The position numbers and the translations under genes were made by a program. This document shows, piece by piece, positions 1-8,329 of a stretch of 64,000 bases of DNA. This DNA comes from Mucilaginibacter sp. PPCGB 2223 (GTDB taxonomy: Bacteria > Bacteroidota > Bacteroidia > Sphingobacteriales > Sphingobacteriaceae): the NCBI RefSeq assembly GCF_001705515.1, contig NZ_MDJS01000002.1, positions 496,001 through 560,000 on the forward strand, given 5' to 3'. The notes under the pieces were generated by a model. The model had not been told where the DNA came from, did no database searches, and saw only the letters and a list, made by a program, of their open reading frames with translations. Every line of letters starts with the position of its first letter. Position 1 is the first letter of the stretch.

Positions 1-314
1 TAGAAAACCAGGTTGAGCGTTTTGCGCCGGGTTTTAAGGACCGTATCCTGGCCCGCCATACCATGAACGCCGCCCAGGTTGAAGCTTATAACCCCAACTA
101 TATCGGCGGCGATATCGGCGGCGGAGTTACCGATCTTGGCCAGTTGTTTACCCGCCCGGCTTTACGCTGGTCGCCGTACCGCACATCGGCAAAAGGCATC
201 TATATCTGCTCATCGTCAACGCCGCCGGGCGGCGGCGTGCATGGCATGTGCGGCTATCATTCCGCCCGGCAGGCATTAAGGGATATTTTTAACATCCCGC
301 TAAAAGCTTTATAG
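1..314 (+). CDS. FAD-dependent oxidoreductase, CrtI/phytoene desaturase-like (3' end only)
   Basis: Only the last 103 codons are in the window; the gene begins upstream and the first complete codon is at base 3. The visible part ends with a Gly-rich stretch (PPGGGVHGMCGYHSA) followed by a short helix. That is the usual C-terminal FAD-contacting end of phytoene-desaturase-like NAD(P)/FAD oxidoreductases. The segment around IGGDIGGGVTDLGQLF also fits that superfamily. The substrate cannot be told without the N-terminal Rossmann domain. It could be a carotenoid desaturase or one of the many CrtI-like dehydrogenases of unknown substrate. About 220 bp of AT-rich sequence separates it from the next gene. 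Confidence 0.75.
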   Translation, partial: ENQVERFAPGFKDRILARHTMNAAQVEAYNPNYIGGDIGGGVTDLGQLFTRPALRWSPYRTSAKGIYICSSSTPPGGGVHGMCGYHSARQALRDIFNIPLKAL

Positions 315-330
315 GGGCTATCCCGGCTTC

Positions 331-362
331 GTGTAAAAAGTACACTATTGTCAATTTTACAC
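331..362. repeat. 8-bp inverted repeat in the spacer before the sigma factor gene
   Basis: GTGTAAAA (331-338) and TTTTACAC (355-362) form a perfect inverted repeat with a 16-nt spacer. It lies 17 bp past the stop of the oxidoreductase and about 170 bp before the sigma factor. It could be a weak terminator stem or an operator; there is no T-run after it. Nothing else is recognised in 315-534. Confidence 0.3.
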
Positions 363-534
363 TTGTTGCCATTTTGGTAACATTGATTTGCGATCGTTAC
401 AAATAACCTCATTAAAACCAGCACATTGGCTGTATACTTATATTTCTATGTAATTTTTTTGTTAATTATGATAATTTTCTGGAATTTCACCTAATATTTA
501 CCAATTGACCTTCTAAACTTATTGCCGTCTAAAA

Positions 535-1131
535 ATGACTGATTACGCTAAGCTGTCGGAAGTTGAACTTGTAGAATTACTGAGGGAAGACGAGCTTAAT
601 GCCTTTAAAGAGATTTATAAAAGGTATTGGAAAAAGCTGTACGGCGCGGCATTCAAGCGCCTGAAAAATAAGGAAATATCAGAAGAAATAGTACAGGAAC
701 TGTTTACCAACCTTTGGTTTAAGCGGCACTCGTTCCACATTAATCATGGTGTCGATGCCTTTTTATATGCATCAGTAATGCACCTGGTTATCGATCACTT
801 CCGCAAAGAGTCGGTACGCGAAAAATACCGTGAAGCGTTTAAGGTGATCCATACCGATACCGATAATTCGACAGAAGAACAGATATTGTTAAAAGACCTG
901 GCCGATACCCTCGAGCTGGAGATCAACCAGCTGCCCGATAAATGCCGCTCGGTATATACCTTAAGCCGCAAGGAGCACAAATCGAACAAAGAGATCGCTC
1001 TTTACCTGGGCATTTCAGAAAAGACCGTCGAAAATCACCTCACCAAGGCCCTTAAAAAATTGCAACTGGGGCTTAGCCATTACCTTACGCTGGCATTGCT
1101 GATCGCTATCCGCGAGCTGTTTGTTAAGTAA
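535..1131 (+). CDS. ECF-type RNA polymerase sigma factor, FecI-like (Bacteroidota family)
   Basis: A 198-residue sigma-70 family protein with only regions 2 and 4. Region 2 spans roughly residues 25-90 (includes SEEIVQELFTNLW). Region 4 spans about 135-180, with the helix-turn-helix around SNKEIALYLGISEKTVENHL. A short hydrophobic C-terminal tail (LTLALLIAIRELF) is common in the Bacteroidota group. Such factors redirect RNA polymerase to susCD-type loci when a FecR anti-sigma factor is signalled by an outer-membrane receptor. The nearest FecR gene starts 2.4 kb downstream and leads straight into an STN-domain SusC gene, so this is its likely partner. Four unrelated genes lie between the two, which is unusual. 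Confidence 0.92.
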   Translation: MTDYAKLSEVELVELLREDELNAFKEIYKRYWKKLYGAAFKRLKNKEISEEIVQELFTNLWFKRHSFHINHGVDAFLYASVMHLVIDHFRKESVREKYREAFKVIHTDTDNSTEEQILLKDLADTLELEINQLPDKCRSVYTLSRKEHKSNKEIALYLGISEKTVENHLTKALKKLQLGLSHYLTLALLIAIRELFVK

Positions 1132-1185
1132 GACTGTTTTTCACTTTTAGTGAGGCCGACTGTATTCAGCAAGCCGTTAACTTTT

Positions 1186-1193
1186 TAACTTTG
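1186..1193 (+). promoter_or_regulatory. TAnnTTTG -7 box immediately before the LuxR-type gene
   Basis: TAACTTTG matches the Bacteroidota -7 consensus TAnnTTTG exactly and ends 3 nt before the chosen ATG. No good TTTG -33 box is visible at the usual spacing. If used, the transcript would begin at or within the start codon. Confidence 0.35.
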
Positions 1194-1196
1194 GGA

Positions 1197-1652
1197 ATGC
1201 TTCAATTACCGGCACTAAAAATTCTATTGCGAATAAGTCTGATAACAGCCGGGGCTGTCGTACTTTATCAGTTAGCCAACCTTTTCCTGGTTTATCGTTA
1301 TTTAAAATATGAGTATGCCATACTTATTGCAGTGCTTATCGCATTGGGCACCGGGATTTTCCTCACAAAAAAATATGGTGCTAAAGAACGCGCCGCAGAA
1401 AACGACTTAGATAAAAACCCCTTAGACTGCCTCACACCTAAAGAATTGCAAATATTGATAATGATCCATGAAGGAAAAACAAATAAGGAAATAGCCGCCA
1501 TCAATTTTGTTGAGCTGACTACTGTCAAAACACACGTAAACAATCTTTATGCAAAATTGGAGGTCAATGATCGTAAATCGGCCTCAAAAATATATGCCCG
1601 GTATGCTTTTACGATAAAATCATCCTTTTCTCCATCCCCCGAAAGCAGATAG
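1197..1652 (+). CDS. membrane-anchored LuxR/FixJ-type transcriptional regulator
   Basis: A 151-residue protein with two hydrophobic segments at about residues 6-27 and 33-53, then a LuxR-type helix-turn-helix at about 75-135 (LTPKELQILIMIHEGKTNKE, then TTVKTHVNNLYAKL). There is no receiver domain, so it is an orphan membrane-tethered regulator. An in-frame TTG lies two codons upstream, but it overlaps a -7 promoter box, so the ATG is preferred. It is followed by a DUF4199 membrane protein and a secreted YciI-like protein. A regulator, DUF4199 and YciI trio is a combination I associate with Sphingobacteriaceae, but the target genes are unknown. Confidence 0.82.
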   Translation: MLQLPALKILLRISLITAGAVVLYQLANLFLVYRYLKYEYAILIAVLIALGTGIFLTKKYGAKERAAENDLDKNPLDCLTPKELQILIMIHEGKTNKEIAAINFVELTTVKTHVNNLYAKLEVNDRKSASKIYARYAFTIKSSFSPSPESR

Positions 1653-1681
1653 ATATTCAATAAATCCTACACTTTTGCATC

Positions 1682-2197
1682 ATGAATAAAAAATATCCCT
1701 GGAAGCAAGCGATCATCACCGGCATTGCGGTTGGTTTAGTCGCCGTTACTACCTTCAGCCTGGGCAAGCAGGCGCACCTGAATATCAATGCAGCAACCTT
1801 ACGCGGACTGACAGGATTGTTGACCCTGGTGATCTTAGGAATTGGTATTTATATTGGTATGCAAAGTATCAAAACCGCGAACAGCGGCAACCTGACCTAC
1901 GGGCAGGCGGTATTTACCGGATTTATTATTGCGGTGGTTACCGGTATGATAACGGCCCTTGTGAGCGTCGTTTACTGCACGGCCGTTGATCCGGGTTATT
2001 CGGCCTATATGATATCGGAAAGCCAAAAAGCGCTATTGGCCAGCGGGAAAAGCCCGGCAGATGTTACCGCTGCCACACCTGCTTTGCAGCAGCAATGGTC
2101 AACCGGCGGCCAGGTGGTGCAGGCGCTGGTCGGGCAAACCATTTGCGGGGTTGTGATCGCCCTGGTGATGGGCATCTTTGTAAAAACCAAAAAATAG
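1682..2197 (+). CDS. DUF4199 family integral membrane protein
   Basis: A 171-residue protein with four predicted membrane helices: about residues 8-27, 39-60, 75-100 and 145-168. The pattern, with a polar loop between helices 3 and 4 that contains a run of Ala/Gln, fits the DUF4199 family, which is common in Bacteroidota and has no established function. It starts 29 bp after the LuxR-type gene and ends 4 bp before the YciI-like gene, so the three are probably cotranscribed. The family call is from memory of the sequence pattern. Confidence 0.75.
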   Translation: MNKKYPWKQAIITGIAVGLVAVTTFSLGKQAHLNINAATLRGLTGLLTLVILGIGIYIGMQSIKTANSGNLTYGQAVFTGFIIAVVTGMITALVSVVYCTAVDPGYSAYMISESQKALLASGKSPADVTAATPALQQQWSTGGQVVQALVGQTICGVVIALVMGIFVKTKK

Positions 2198-2201
2198 CAT
2201 C

Positions 2202-2612
2202 ATGAAAAAATACCTGTTATCGATCGGCATCGCATTACTTGCCACCTCCGTATTTGCGCAGCAAAAGAGCAGCCAGTTCGTATTGATCATCCGCTCAAAA
2301 GGAGATATAAGAGCATCCCCGGAAACAATCAAAATCAACATTGCGCACTGGACGGCATGGATGACCGACTTAGGCCGGCATGGTAAAATCGCTGCAGGCT
2401 ACCGTTTCCCAACGGAGGGTACCACAATAATAAAAGCCGACGGGGATGCTAAACCAGGTGCGTATATTGCGAACGGAGAGCTGGTGAGTTCGTTCCTAAT
2501 TATCAATGCCGCCGACCTGAATGAAGCCAAACAAATTGCAGCCAAATGTCCTACCTTTGAGTTGGGCGGAACGGTGGAAGTAAGGGCTGTACAAAATACG
2601 GCTACTAACTGA
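2202..2612 (+). CDS. secreted YciI-like (YCII-related) protein
   Basis: A 136-residue protein with an N-terminal signal peptide (cleavage likely after VFA, around residue 19). The mature domain resembles the YCII/DGPF family of small ferredoxin-fold proteins, with GRHGKIAAGYRFPTEG and the later SSFLIINAADLNEAKQIA segments. Cytosolic YciI proteins are small dimers of poorly known function; a periplasmic form is less usual. It is the last member of the LuxR-DUF4199-YciI cluster. Confidence 0.72.
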   Translation: MKKYLLSIGIALLATSVFAQQKSSQFVLIIRSKGDIRASPETIKINIAHWTAWMTDLGRHGKIAAGYRFPTEGTTIIKADGDAKPGAYIANGELVSSFLIINAADLNEAKQIAAKCPTFELGGTVEVRAVQNTATN

Positions 2613-2826
2613 TCATGCTGAAAAAGGGAGAACATATTGAAGGCATCCCAACCGGGTTGAAGGTACTGCCGGGCCTATGCCTTTTTTGAAAGCTTGTCAA
2701 AATCCTGCAGGCAAGGTTATCATAATCGGGCCGGTTTGGCTAACAGAAAGAGATCCGGAAGGTCGGGGCCGATAAAGCCATGATCATGCTGCACAACAAA
2801 CAAAAAACGCTAAAAACCTAAGATCG

Positions 2827-3450
2827 GTGTTGGAAGAGAACAGGAAAGATCACTGGGAAAATATTTATCGGACCAAGGCGCCCGGGCAGGTAAGCTGGGC
2901 GCAGGATGTGCCGCGGATCTCGCTCGACCTTATCAACGATCTTGACCTGCCTAAAAATGCCGGGATTATTGACATTGGCGGTGGCGACAGCAAATTGGTT
3001 GACTATTTGCTGCAAGATGGATTTACCGATATTACCGTTTTGGATATTTCCGGCGAAGCATTAGAAAGAGCTAAAACCAGGCTTGGCGACAAAGCCGCGA
3101 CAGTTAATTGGGTGATGTCCGATATTACAGCATTCCGGCCGGACAGACAGTATGATCTGTGGCATGATCGTGCCGCATTTCATTTCTTAACAACTTCTCA
3201 AGAAATCGATACTTATTTGAGAATCGCCGGAAAAGCAGTAACCCGCTTTATGGTGATCGGTACCTTTTCTGAAAATGGCCCTGAAAAATGTAGCGGTTTG
3301 CCGGTTAAACAATATTCGGAAAAGCAGTTGCAGGAGCGCTTAAATCCGGCATTCATAAAAGTTAAGTGTATTAAAGAAGACCACGTTACCCCGTTTGGGA
3401 CAACGCAAAATTTTCTTTTTTGCAGCTTTAAAACAAAAACAGTGCGGTAA
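2827..3450 (+). CDS. class I SAM-dependent methyltransferase
   Basis: A 207-residue protein with the SAM-binding motif I (IIDIGGGDSKLVDYLL, residues 47-62), an acidic end of strand 2 (VLDIS) and a motif II/III region (WHDRAAFHFL). The opening residues (HWENIYRTKAPGQVSWAQ) match a common bacterial small-molecule methyltransferase family. The frame has no ATG between an in-frame stop at 2773 and this point, so the start is GTG (or the adjacent TTG). The substrate is unknown. It stands alone between the YciI-like gene and the anti-sigma gene. Confidence 0.85.
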   Translation: MLEENRKDHWENIYRTKAPGQVSWAQDVPRISLDLINDLDLPKNAGIIDIGGGDSKLVDYLLQDGFTDITVLDISGEALERAKTRLGDKAATVNWVMSDITAFRPDRQYDLWHDRAAFHFLTTSQEIDTYLRIAGKAVTRFMVIGTFSENGPEKCSGLPVKQYSEKQLQERLNPAFIKVKCIKEDHVTPFGTTQNFLFCSFKTKTVR

Positions 3451-3527
3451 TTCCCGCGAGTCTGTCATAAGTGGAAAAACAGACTATTAAAAGAGAAAAA
3501 TCATAATATTCTAAAAAATTTCAAAAG

Positions 3528-3545
3528 GGAGTAGGGGGTACGCGT
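3528..3545 (+). promoter_or_regulatory. G-rich element upstream of the FecR gene
   Basis: GGGAGTAGGGGGTACGCG lies about 50 bp upstream of the anti-sigma gene in otherwise AT-rich DNA, just downstream of an A-rich tract. Similar G-rich blocks precede fecR genes in related bacteria as far as I recall, so it may be part of an ECF-sigma-dependent promoter. This is a weak inference from position and composition. Confidence 0.3.
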
Positions 3546-3590
3546 TTGCTAAACGTTATACTATTATAAACCGACCTTTTATTCCCTTTT

Positions 3591-4622
3591 ATGAAAAACA
3601 TCCCATCAACCGAGTTGCTCGAAAAGTACATTAATGGGAAATGTACAGCCGAAGAAACAGCCCTGATCAAAGACTGGTATTACTCTTTGGAAGGAGAGCC
3701 CGATCATGTTTCGAACCTATCCATCTTCGAAGAAAAACTTTTAGAAGAACAGATATACAACCGTATATTAACCAATATTACCCCTCAGGTTGAAGCAGTG
3801 CCCGGGGTAACCGAAGAACCGGAGCGCCGCAGGGGCTTCAGGCCGTGGTACGCTGTTGCAGGCATAGCCGCGTCGCTTTTAATTTTTGGCGGGGTATGGC
3901 TTGCCCAAACCGGCCGGTTAAAGGATAATACTATTGCTTCTGCCGCCGCGCAGGAACTGGTGGTGATCACCAACAATACCAGCCAGATCTATAAATCAAC
4001 ACTGCCCGATAATAGCGTGGTATGGCTGAGCCCCAACTCACAGATCAAGTTTCCGAAGATATTCGACAAACGTTTCCGCGGCATCAGCATGTCGGGCGAA
4101 TGCTTTTTCGAGGTGACCAAAAACCCTCAGCAGCCCTTTATCATTACCAGCCGCGCCATTATCACTAAGGTTTGGGGCACCAGTTTCCGCGTGCGCGATA
4201 ATGACCTGAGCAATTCGGCCGACGTATCGGTATTGACCGGCAAGGTATCGGTAAGCATAAAAAGTAATGATCAGCCCACTGCCGAATTGGTATTGAAAAA
4301 GGGCGATGTGATGCTTTATCCGCATCAAAAAGTGGTTTTCCTGGTTGATAAAAACCTGCTGAAACCCGAAAATGAGACCGATCAGGGCATTTTGGCCTGG
4401 AACCGCACCAACCTCAATTTTGACAATAAACCATTAAGCGAAATTGTACCTGTACTGAACTCAAAATTCCATGTTCATATCAAGGTAACAAACGAAAGGG
4501 TAAACCACTACATCTTAAACGCGGATATGGCCGGCTTTAACCTGGCCGATGTATTGGAAGCATTCAAGAAATCGCTTAACGTAAACTACGAAATTAAAGA
4601 TAATACCATCGAACTCGAATAA
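3591..4622 (+). CDS. FecR family anti-sigma factor with DUF4974 domain
   Basis: A 343-residue inner-membrane protein. Residues 1-65 form the cytoplasmic helical sigma-binding part. A single transmembrane helix lies at about 86-106. The periplasmic FecR domain spans about 120-235 (LPDNSVVWLSPNSQI, GECFFEV, WGTSFRV), and a C-terminal DUF4974/STN-like domain spans about 265-343. In this family the C-terminal part senses the signalling domain of an outer-membrane receptor and then releases or activates the ECF sigma factor. The next gene is an STN-domain SusC, the expected partner. The likely cognate sigma factor lies 2.4 kb upstream instead of directly adjacent. Confidence 0.93.
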   Translation: MKNIPSTELLEKYINGKCTAEETALIKDWYYSLEGEPDHVSNLSIFEEKLLEEQIYNRILTNITPQVEAVPGVTEEPERRRGFRPWYAVAGIAASLLIFGGVWLAQTGRLKDNTIASAAAQELVVITNNTSQIYKSTLPDNSVVWLSPNSQIKFPKIFDKRFRGISMSGECFFEVTKNPQQPFIITSRAIITKVWGTSFRVRDNDLSNSADVSVLTGKVSVSIKSNDQPTAELVLKKGDVMLYPHQKVVFLVDKNLLKPENETDQGILAWNRTNLNFDNKPLSEIVPVLNSKFHVHIKVTNERVNHYILNADMAGFNLADVLEAFKKSLNVNYEIKDNTIELE

Positions 4623-4654
4623 ACCAGTTATTTAACCATAAAACCAATTAGCAT

Positions 4655-4678
4655 ATGAAAAACAAATTACCTACGTAA
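4655..4678 (+). other. possible 7-codon leader ORF (MKNKLPT) before susC
   Basis: A start codon, six sense codons and TAA occur 33 bp after the fecR stop. The ORF is followed by a GC-rich stretch and then by a strong hairpin, about 160 bp ahead of susC. It may be a leader peptide used for attenuation, or a chance ORF. Confidence 0.22.
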
Positions 4679-4722
4679 GCCGCAGCCGCGGAGGAGAGAA
4701 AATCCCAGCTACATAAAACAAA

Positions 4723-4757
4723 AAAACTTAGAAGTGTTGCGACCACTCCTAAGTTTT
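4723..4757. terminator. hairpin in the fecR-susC interval (terminator or attenuator)
   Basis: AAAACTTAG and CTAAGTTTT, then after one mismatch AGTG and CACT, pair into a 13-bp stem around a 7-nt loop. The right arm ends in TTTT. It sits between the anti-sigma gene and susC and is nearly symmetric. It could terminate fecR transcripts or act as an attenuator in the susC leader. Confidence 0.5.
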
Positions 4758-4838
4758 AGTCAGCCCGGTTGTAACGCCATTTTTGATGGTGAAGGGGCCT
4801 CAATTGTCTCATTTTTACTTAGAAACAAAATCAAATAT

Positions 4839-7800
4839 ATGAAATTTCATTTACGAAAACCTATTCCCTGGTTTCAAATCATGAAGATTACATTAAATCA
4901 AATATTACTGGCCATACTGTTAACAGGCGTTGCTTATTCCAACTCGCTCAAGGCACAGGATATGCTCGATAAAAAAGTGAACCTCACCGTGCAGAACATC
5001 ACCCTGATGGATGCGCTGGCCGACCTGCAAAAAAACAGCAGTGTAAAGTTCATCTACAGCAAAAGTTCGATCAACATGCAAAAAAAGGTATCGATCGATG
5101 CGGTTAACCAGCCGTTAAAAAATGTACTGGACCAAATATTAAAGCCAAACGGCATCGATTACGAGATTTTAAAAAACCGGATAGTATTGGGCCGTTCGCC
5201 GGTACACGTCGGAGAAAACCAGGTAAACGAGATCAGCAACGAAAGTGGCGATAAAATCGAATCGGCCGAAGTGAAGGCAGGCATACCGGTAACCGGCAAG
5301 GTTACCGACGACAAAGGCGAGCCTATCATTGGCGCTTCGGTGTTAGAAAAAGGCACCAGTAACGGCACCAACACCAGTATCGACGGTAGCTTTAAATTAA
5401 ACGTGAGCGGGCCCAACGCCGTGCTGGTAATTGCCTTTATCGGTTACAAAAAAATGGAGATACCGGTAGGCGATCAACATGTTATCAACGTAACCATGGT
5501 TGAGGAGATCAAAAACCTGAGCGAAGTGGTTGTTGTAGGCTATGGCGTGCAAAAAAAGAGCGTAACCACCGGCGCTATATCGGGCGTTACCTCAAAGCAG
5601 TTTGAAGATCAGCCGGTAACCCGCATCGAGCAGATATTACAGGGCCGTACGTCGGGCGTAACTATCGCCTCGAACGACGGGCAGCCGGGCGACGGCGCTA
5701 CGGTACGTGTCCGCGGTATCACCTCGTTCAACAATAACGATCCGCTTTGGGTTGTCGACGGTGTAGTAGTTGATAACGGCGGCATAGGTTACCTTAACCA
5801 GTCGGATATCGAATCGATCGAGGTGTTGAAAGATGCTACCTCGGCCGCTATTTACGGTACACGCGCTGCAGCAGGTGTTATCCTGGTAACTACCAAAAAA
5901 GGTAAAGCCGGCACATCGCAAATTAATTATAATGGCTATTACGGCATATCCGGCCCGGCCCGTAAGCTCGACCTGCTGAATGCAACCCAATACGCAACCC
6001 TGCGTAACGAGGCGGCGGTAGCTGCAGGCAACGCGCCCCTATATGCAAACCCGGCGGCATTGGGCGCCGGTACCGACTGGCAATCGCTTATTTTTAACAA
6101 CAGCGCCAAACGCCAAAACCAGGAGATAAGCCTGGGCGGCGGCAGCGAAAAAAACCAGTATTATACTTCGTTTGGCTACCTGAGCCAGGATGGTATTGTT
6201 GCTACCGATATATCAAACTACAAACGCATCAACTTCCGCCTTAACGAAACCATCAAACCTGCCAAATGGATCAGCATCGGTATCAATGCCGGCTACACCT
6301 ATAACAAAAGCAGGGGTTTGGGCAATACCAACAGCGAGTTCGGCGGCCCGCTGAGCTCGGCTATCAACCTCGACCCGATTACCCCGGCCGTGGTGACAGA
6401 TGTTGCTGCAGCATCGGCTCCGCCATATTCAAACAACCCGGTGCGCCGTAATGCACAAGGCTATCCTTATGGCATATCGGGCGTGGTAGGGCAAGAGATC
6501 ACCAACCCGCTGGCCTATATCTCAACCCGCCTGGGCAATTACGGCTGGGCACATAACAGCGTAAGCAATGCCTTTTTAGAGCTCGAGCCCATCAAAGGGT
6601 TAAAATTGCGTTCGACGATCGGTACCAAGATCGCGTTTTATGGCAGCGAATCGTTTACCCCTACATTCTACCTTAATTCGTCGACCACCAACTCGCAAAA
6701 CAATTATAACCGCAGCAGCACCCGTTTGCTGAACTGGAACCTGGAGAACACGGCATCGTACACCAAAGTCATCAAAAAACATACGATCACCGCGCTGTTG
6801 GGCCAGGGGGCTTATTCTGATAACAGCTCGTACACTTCCAACGTTACGTACTACAACCTGCCGGTTGATAACTTTAACGATGCCTCGATGAACTTCAGCC
6901 TGCCGGCAACCAGCATTATTGCAACAGGCGGCGAAGGCCAGGAGCACACCATCAGCTCGTTGTTTGCCCGTTTGGATTACGATTTCGACGAGCGTTATAT
7001 TGTACAGGGTGTTGTGCGCCGCGACGGTTCGTCGAGGTTTGGTACAAATAACAAATATGGCGTGTTCCCGGGCGTTTCTGTTGGCTGGGTACCCTCGAAA
7101 GAAAACTTCTGGCCAAAGAATGAAGTGATCGACTTTCTGAAGATCCGCGGCAGCTATGGCTCGGTGGGCAGCGACGCCATTAAAGATAACGCTTTCCTTT
7201 CAACCATCGGCGGCGGCCGTAACTATGCTTTCGGTACTTCGGGCGGCTACATCAGCGGCTACAGCCCCGATGCACCGTCAAACCCCAACCTGAAATGGGA
7301 ATCGACCTCGCAAACCAATATCGGTTTTGATGCGATGGTGTTCCACGATTTTAACGTAACCTTCGAGTGGTATAAAAAGAAAACCAGCGGTATCCTGCAA
7401 TATCCGCCTATCCCGTTATACATAGGCGCTATATCGAACCCTGCAGCCAACATCGGCGATATGGAAAACACCGGCGAGGAGCTGCATATCGACTATCAGA
7501 AAAAGTTAGGCAAATTCCAGCTAAGTGTTGATGCAAATGTATCGCACCTTAAAAACCAGGTTACTTACTTAGGTAACGGCCAGGCATTTTTAGATGGGGC
7601 AGGCTTCCAGAACGTTCAGGGCGGTATTACGCGCATTACCGTTGGCCAACCCTATAACGCGTTTTACGGTTATCAAAACCTGGGTATTTTTCAAACACAG
7701 GCCGAAATTGATGCCTATACCAAAAACGGCACAAGGATACAGCCTAATGCCAAACCGGGCGACTTTAAATGGGGCGACCTTAACGGCGACGGCGTTATTA

Positions 7801-8315
7801 CCGATGCCGACCGTACGTTTATCGGCAACCCTACGCCAAGCTGGCAATATGGTTTAACCATTAACCTGAGCTACAAAGGTTTTGATTTCATCATGTTCGG
7901 CCAGGGGCAGGCTGGCAACAAAATATTCCAGGGCTTACACCGCCTGGATATTGCCAATGCCAACTATACTACCAAAGCCTTAACCCGCTGGACTGGCCCG
8001 GGTACTTCGACCTCTTTCCCTCGTTTAACTGATAACGATCTGAATCACAACTTTACCTATAACTCGAGCTTCTATCTCGAAGATGGATCGTATTTCCGTG
8101 TTAAAGAGCTGCAGTTAGGTTATACCATACCTAAAGCAATCACCCAAAAAGTTGCCATACAACGTGCGCGCATTTATGTTAACGCCGAAAACGTGTTAAC
8201 CTTCACCAAGTACAGTGGCTACGACCCCGAAATCGGTGGCGGCATCTTCAGTATCGACCGTGGTTTTTATCCGCAGGCACGCTCGTTCATGGTTGGTTTA
8301 AGTGTTGGATTTTAA
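4839..8315 (+). CDS. susC: SusC/RagA-type TonB-dependent outer-membrane transporter with STN domain
   Basis: A 1158-residue outer-membrane importer for oligosaccharides. After a signal peptide (MKITLNQILLAILLTG, with the cleavage near LKAQ) come an STN signalling domain (about 45-115), a carboxypeptidase-regulatory-like beta domain (about 150-235), a plug (about 240-360, with SEVVVVGYGVQKK) and a 22-strand-type barrel ending in MVGLSVGF. The chosen ATG gives the usual MKFHLRKPIPWF lead-in; the frame stays open for 35 codons upstream, but these overlap the leader hairpin. The STN domain fits control by the upstream FecR/ECF pair. It pairs with the SusD gene 14 bp downstream and imports glucan fragments released by the enzymes that follow. 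Confidence 0.95.
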   Translation: MKFHLRKPIPWFQIMKITLNQILLAILLTGVAYSNSLKAQDMLDKKVNLTVQNITLMDALADLQKNSSVKFIYSKSSINMQKKVSIDAVNQPLKNVLDQILKPNGIDYEILKNRIVLGRSPVHVGENQVNEISNESGDKIESAEVKAGIPVTGKVTDDKGEPIIGASVLEKGTSNGTNTSIDGSFKLNVSGPNAVLVIAFIGYKKMEIPVGDQHVINVTMVEEIKNLSEVVVVGYGVQKKSVTTGAISGVTSKQFEDQPVTRIEQILQGRTSGVTIASNDGQPGDGATVRVRGITSFNNNDPLWVVDGVVVDNGGIGYLNQSDIESIEVLKDATSAAIYGTRAAAGVILVTTKKGKAGTSQINYNGYYGISGPARKLDLLNATQYATLRNEAAVAAGNAPLYANPAALGAGTDWQSLIFNNSAKRQNQEISLGGGSEKNQYYTSFGYLSQDGIVATDISNYKRINFRLNETIKPAKWISIGINAGYTYNKSRGLGNTNSEFGGPLSSAINLDPITPAVVTDVAAASAPPYSNNPVRRNAQGYPYGISGVVGQEITNPLAYISTRLGNYGWAHNSVSNAFLELEPIKGLKLRSTIGTKIAFYGSESFTPTFYLNSSTTNSQNNYNRSSTRLLNWNLENTASYTKVIKKHTITALLGQGAYSDNSSYTSNVTYYNLPVDNFNDASMNFSLPATSIIATGGEGQEHTISSLFARLDYDFDERYIVQGVVRRDGSSRFGTNNKYGVFPGVSVGWVPSKENFWPKNEVIDFLKIRGSYGSVGSDAIKDNAFLSTIGGGRNYAFGTSGGYISGYSPDAPSNPNLKWESTSQTNIGFDAMVFHDFNVTFEWYKKKTSGILQYPPIPLYIGAISNPAANIGDMENTGEELHIDYQKKLGKFQLSVDANVSHLKNQVTYLGNGQAFLDGAGFQNVQGGITRITVGQPYNAFYGYQNLGIFQTQAEIDAYTKNGTRIQPNAKPGDFKWGDLNGDGVITDADRTFIGNPTPSWQYGLTINLSYKGFDFIMFGQGQAGNKIFQGLHRLDIANANYTTKALTRWTGPGTSTSFPRLTDNDLNHNFTYNSSFYLEDGSYFRVKELQLGYTIPKAITQKVAIQRARIYVNAENVLTFTKYSGYDPEIGGGIFSIDRGFYPQARSFMVGLSVGF

Positions 8316-8329
8316 TTAAAGAAACTAAA

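Noticed and set aside
2613..2826. Possible gene remnant between the YciI-like and methyltransferase genes
   Set aside because: All frames are broken after at most 24 codons and I could not recognise any family in them, so there is no support for a pseudogene.
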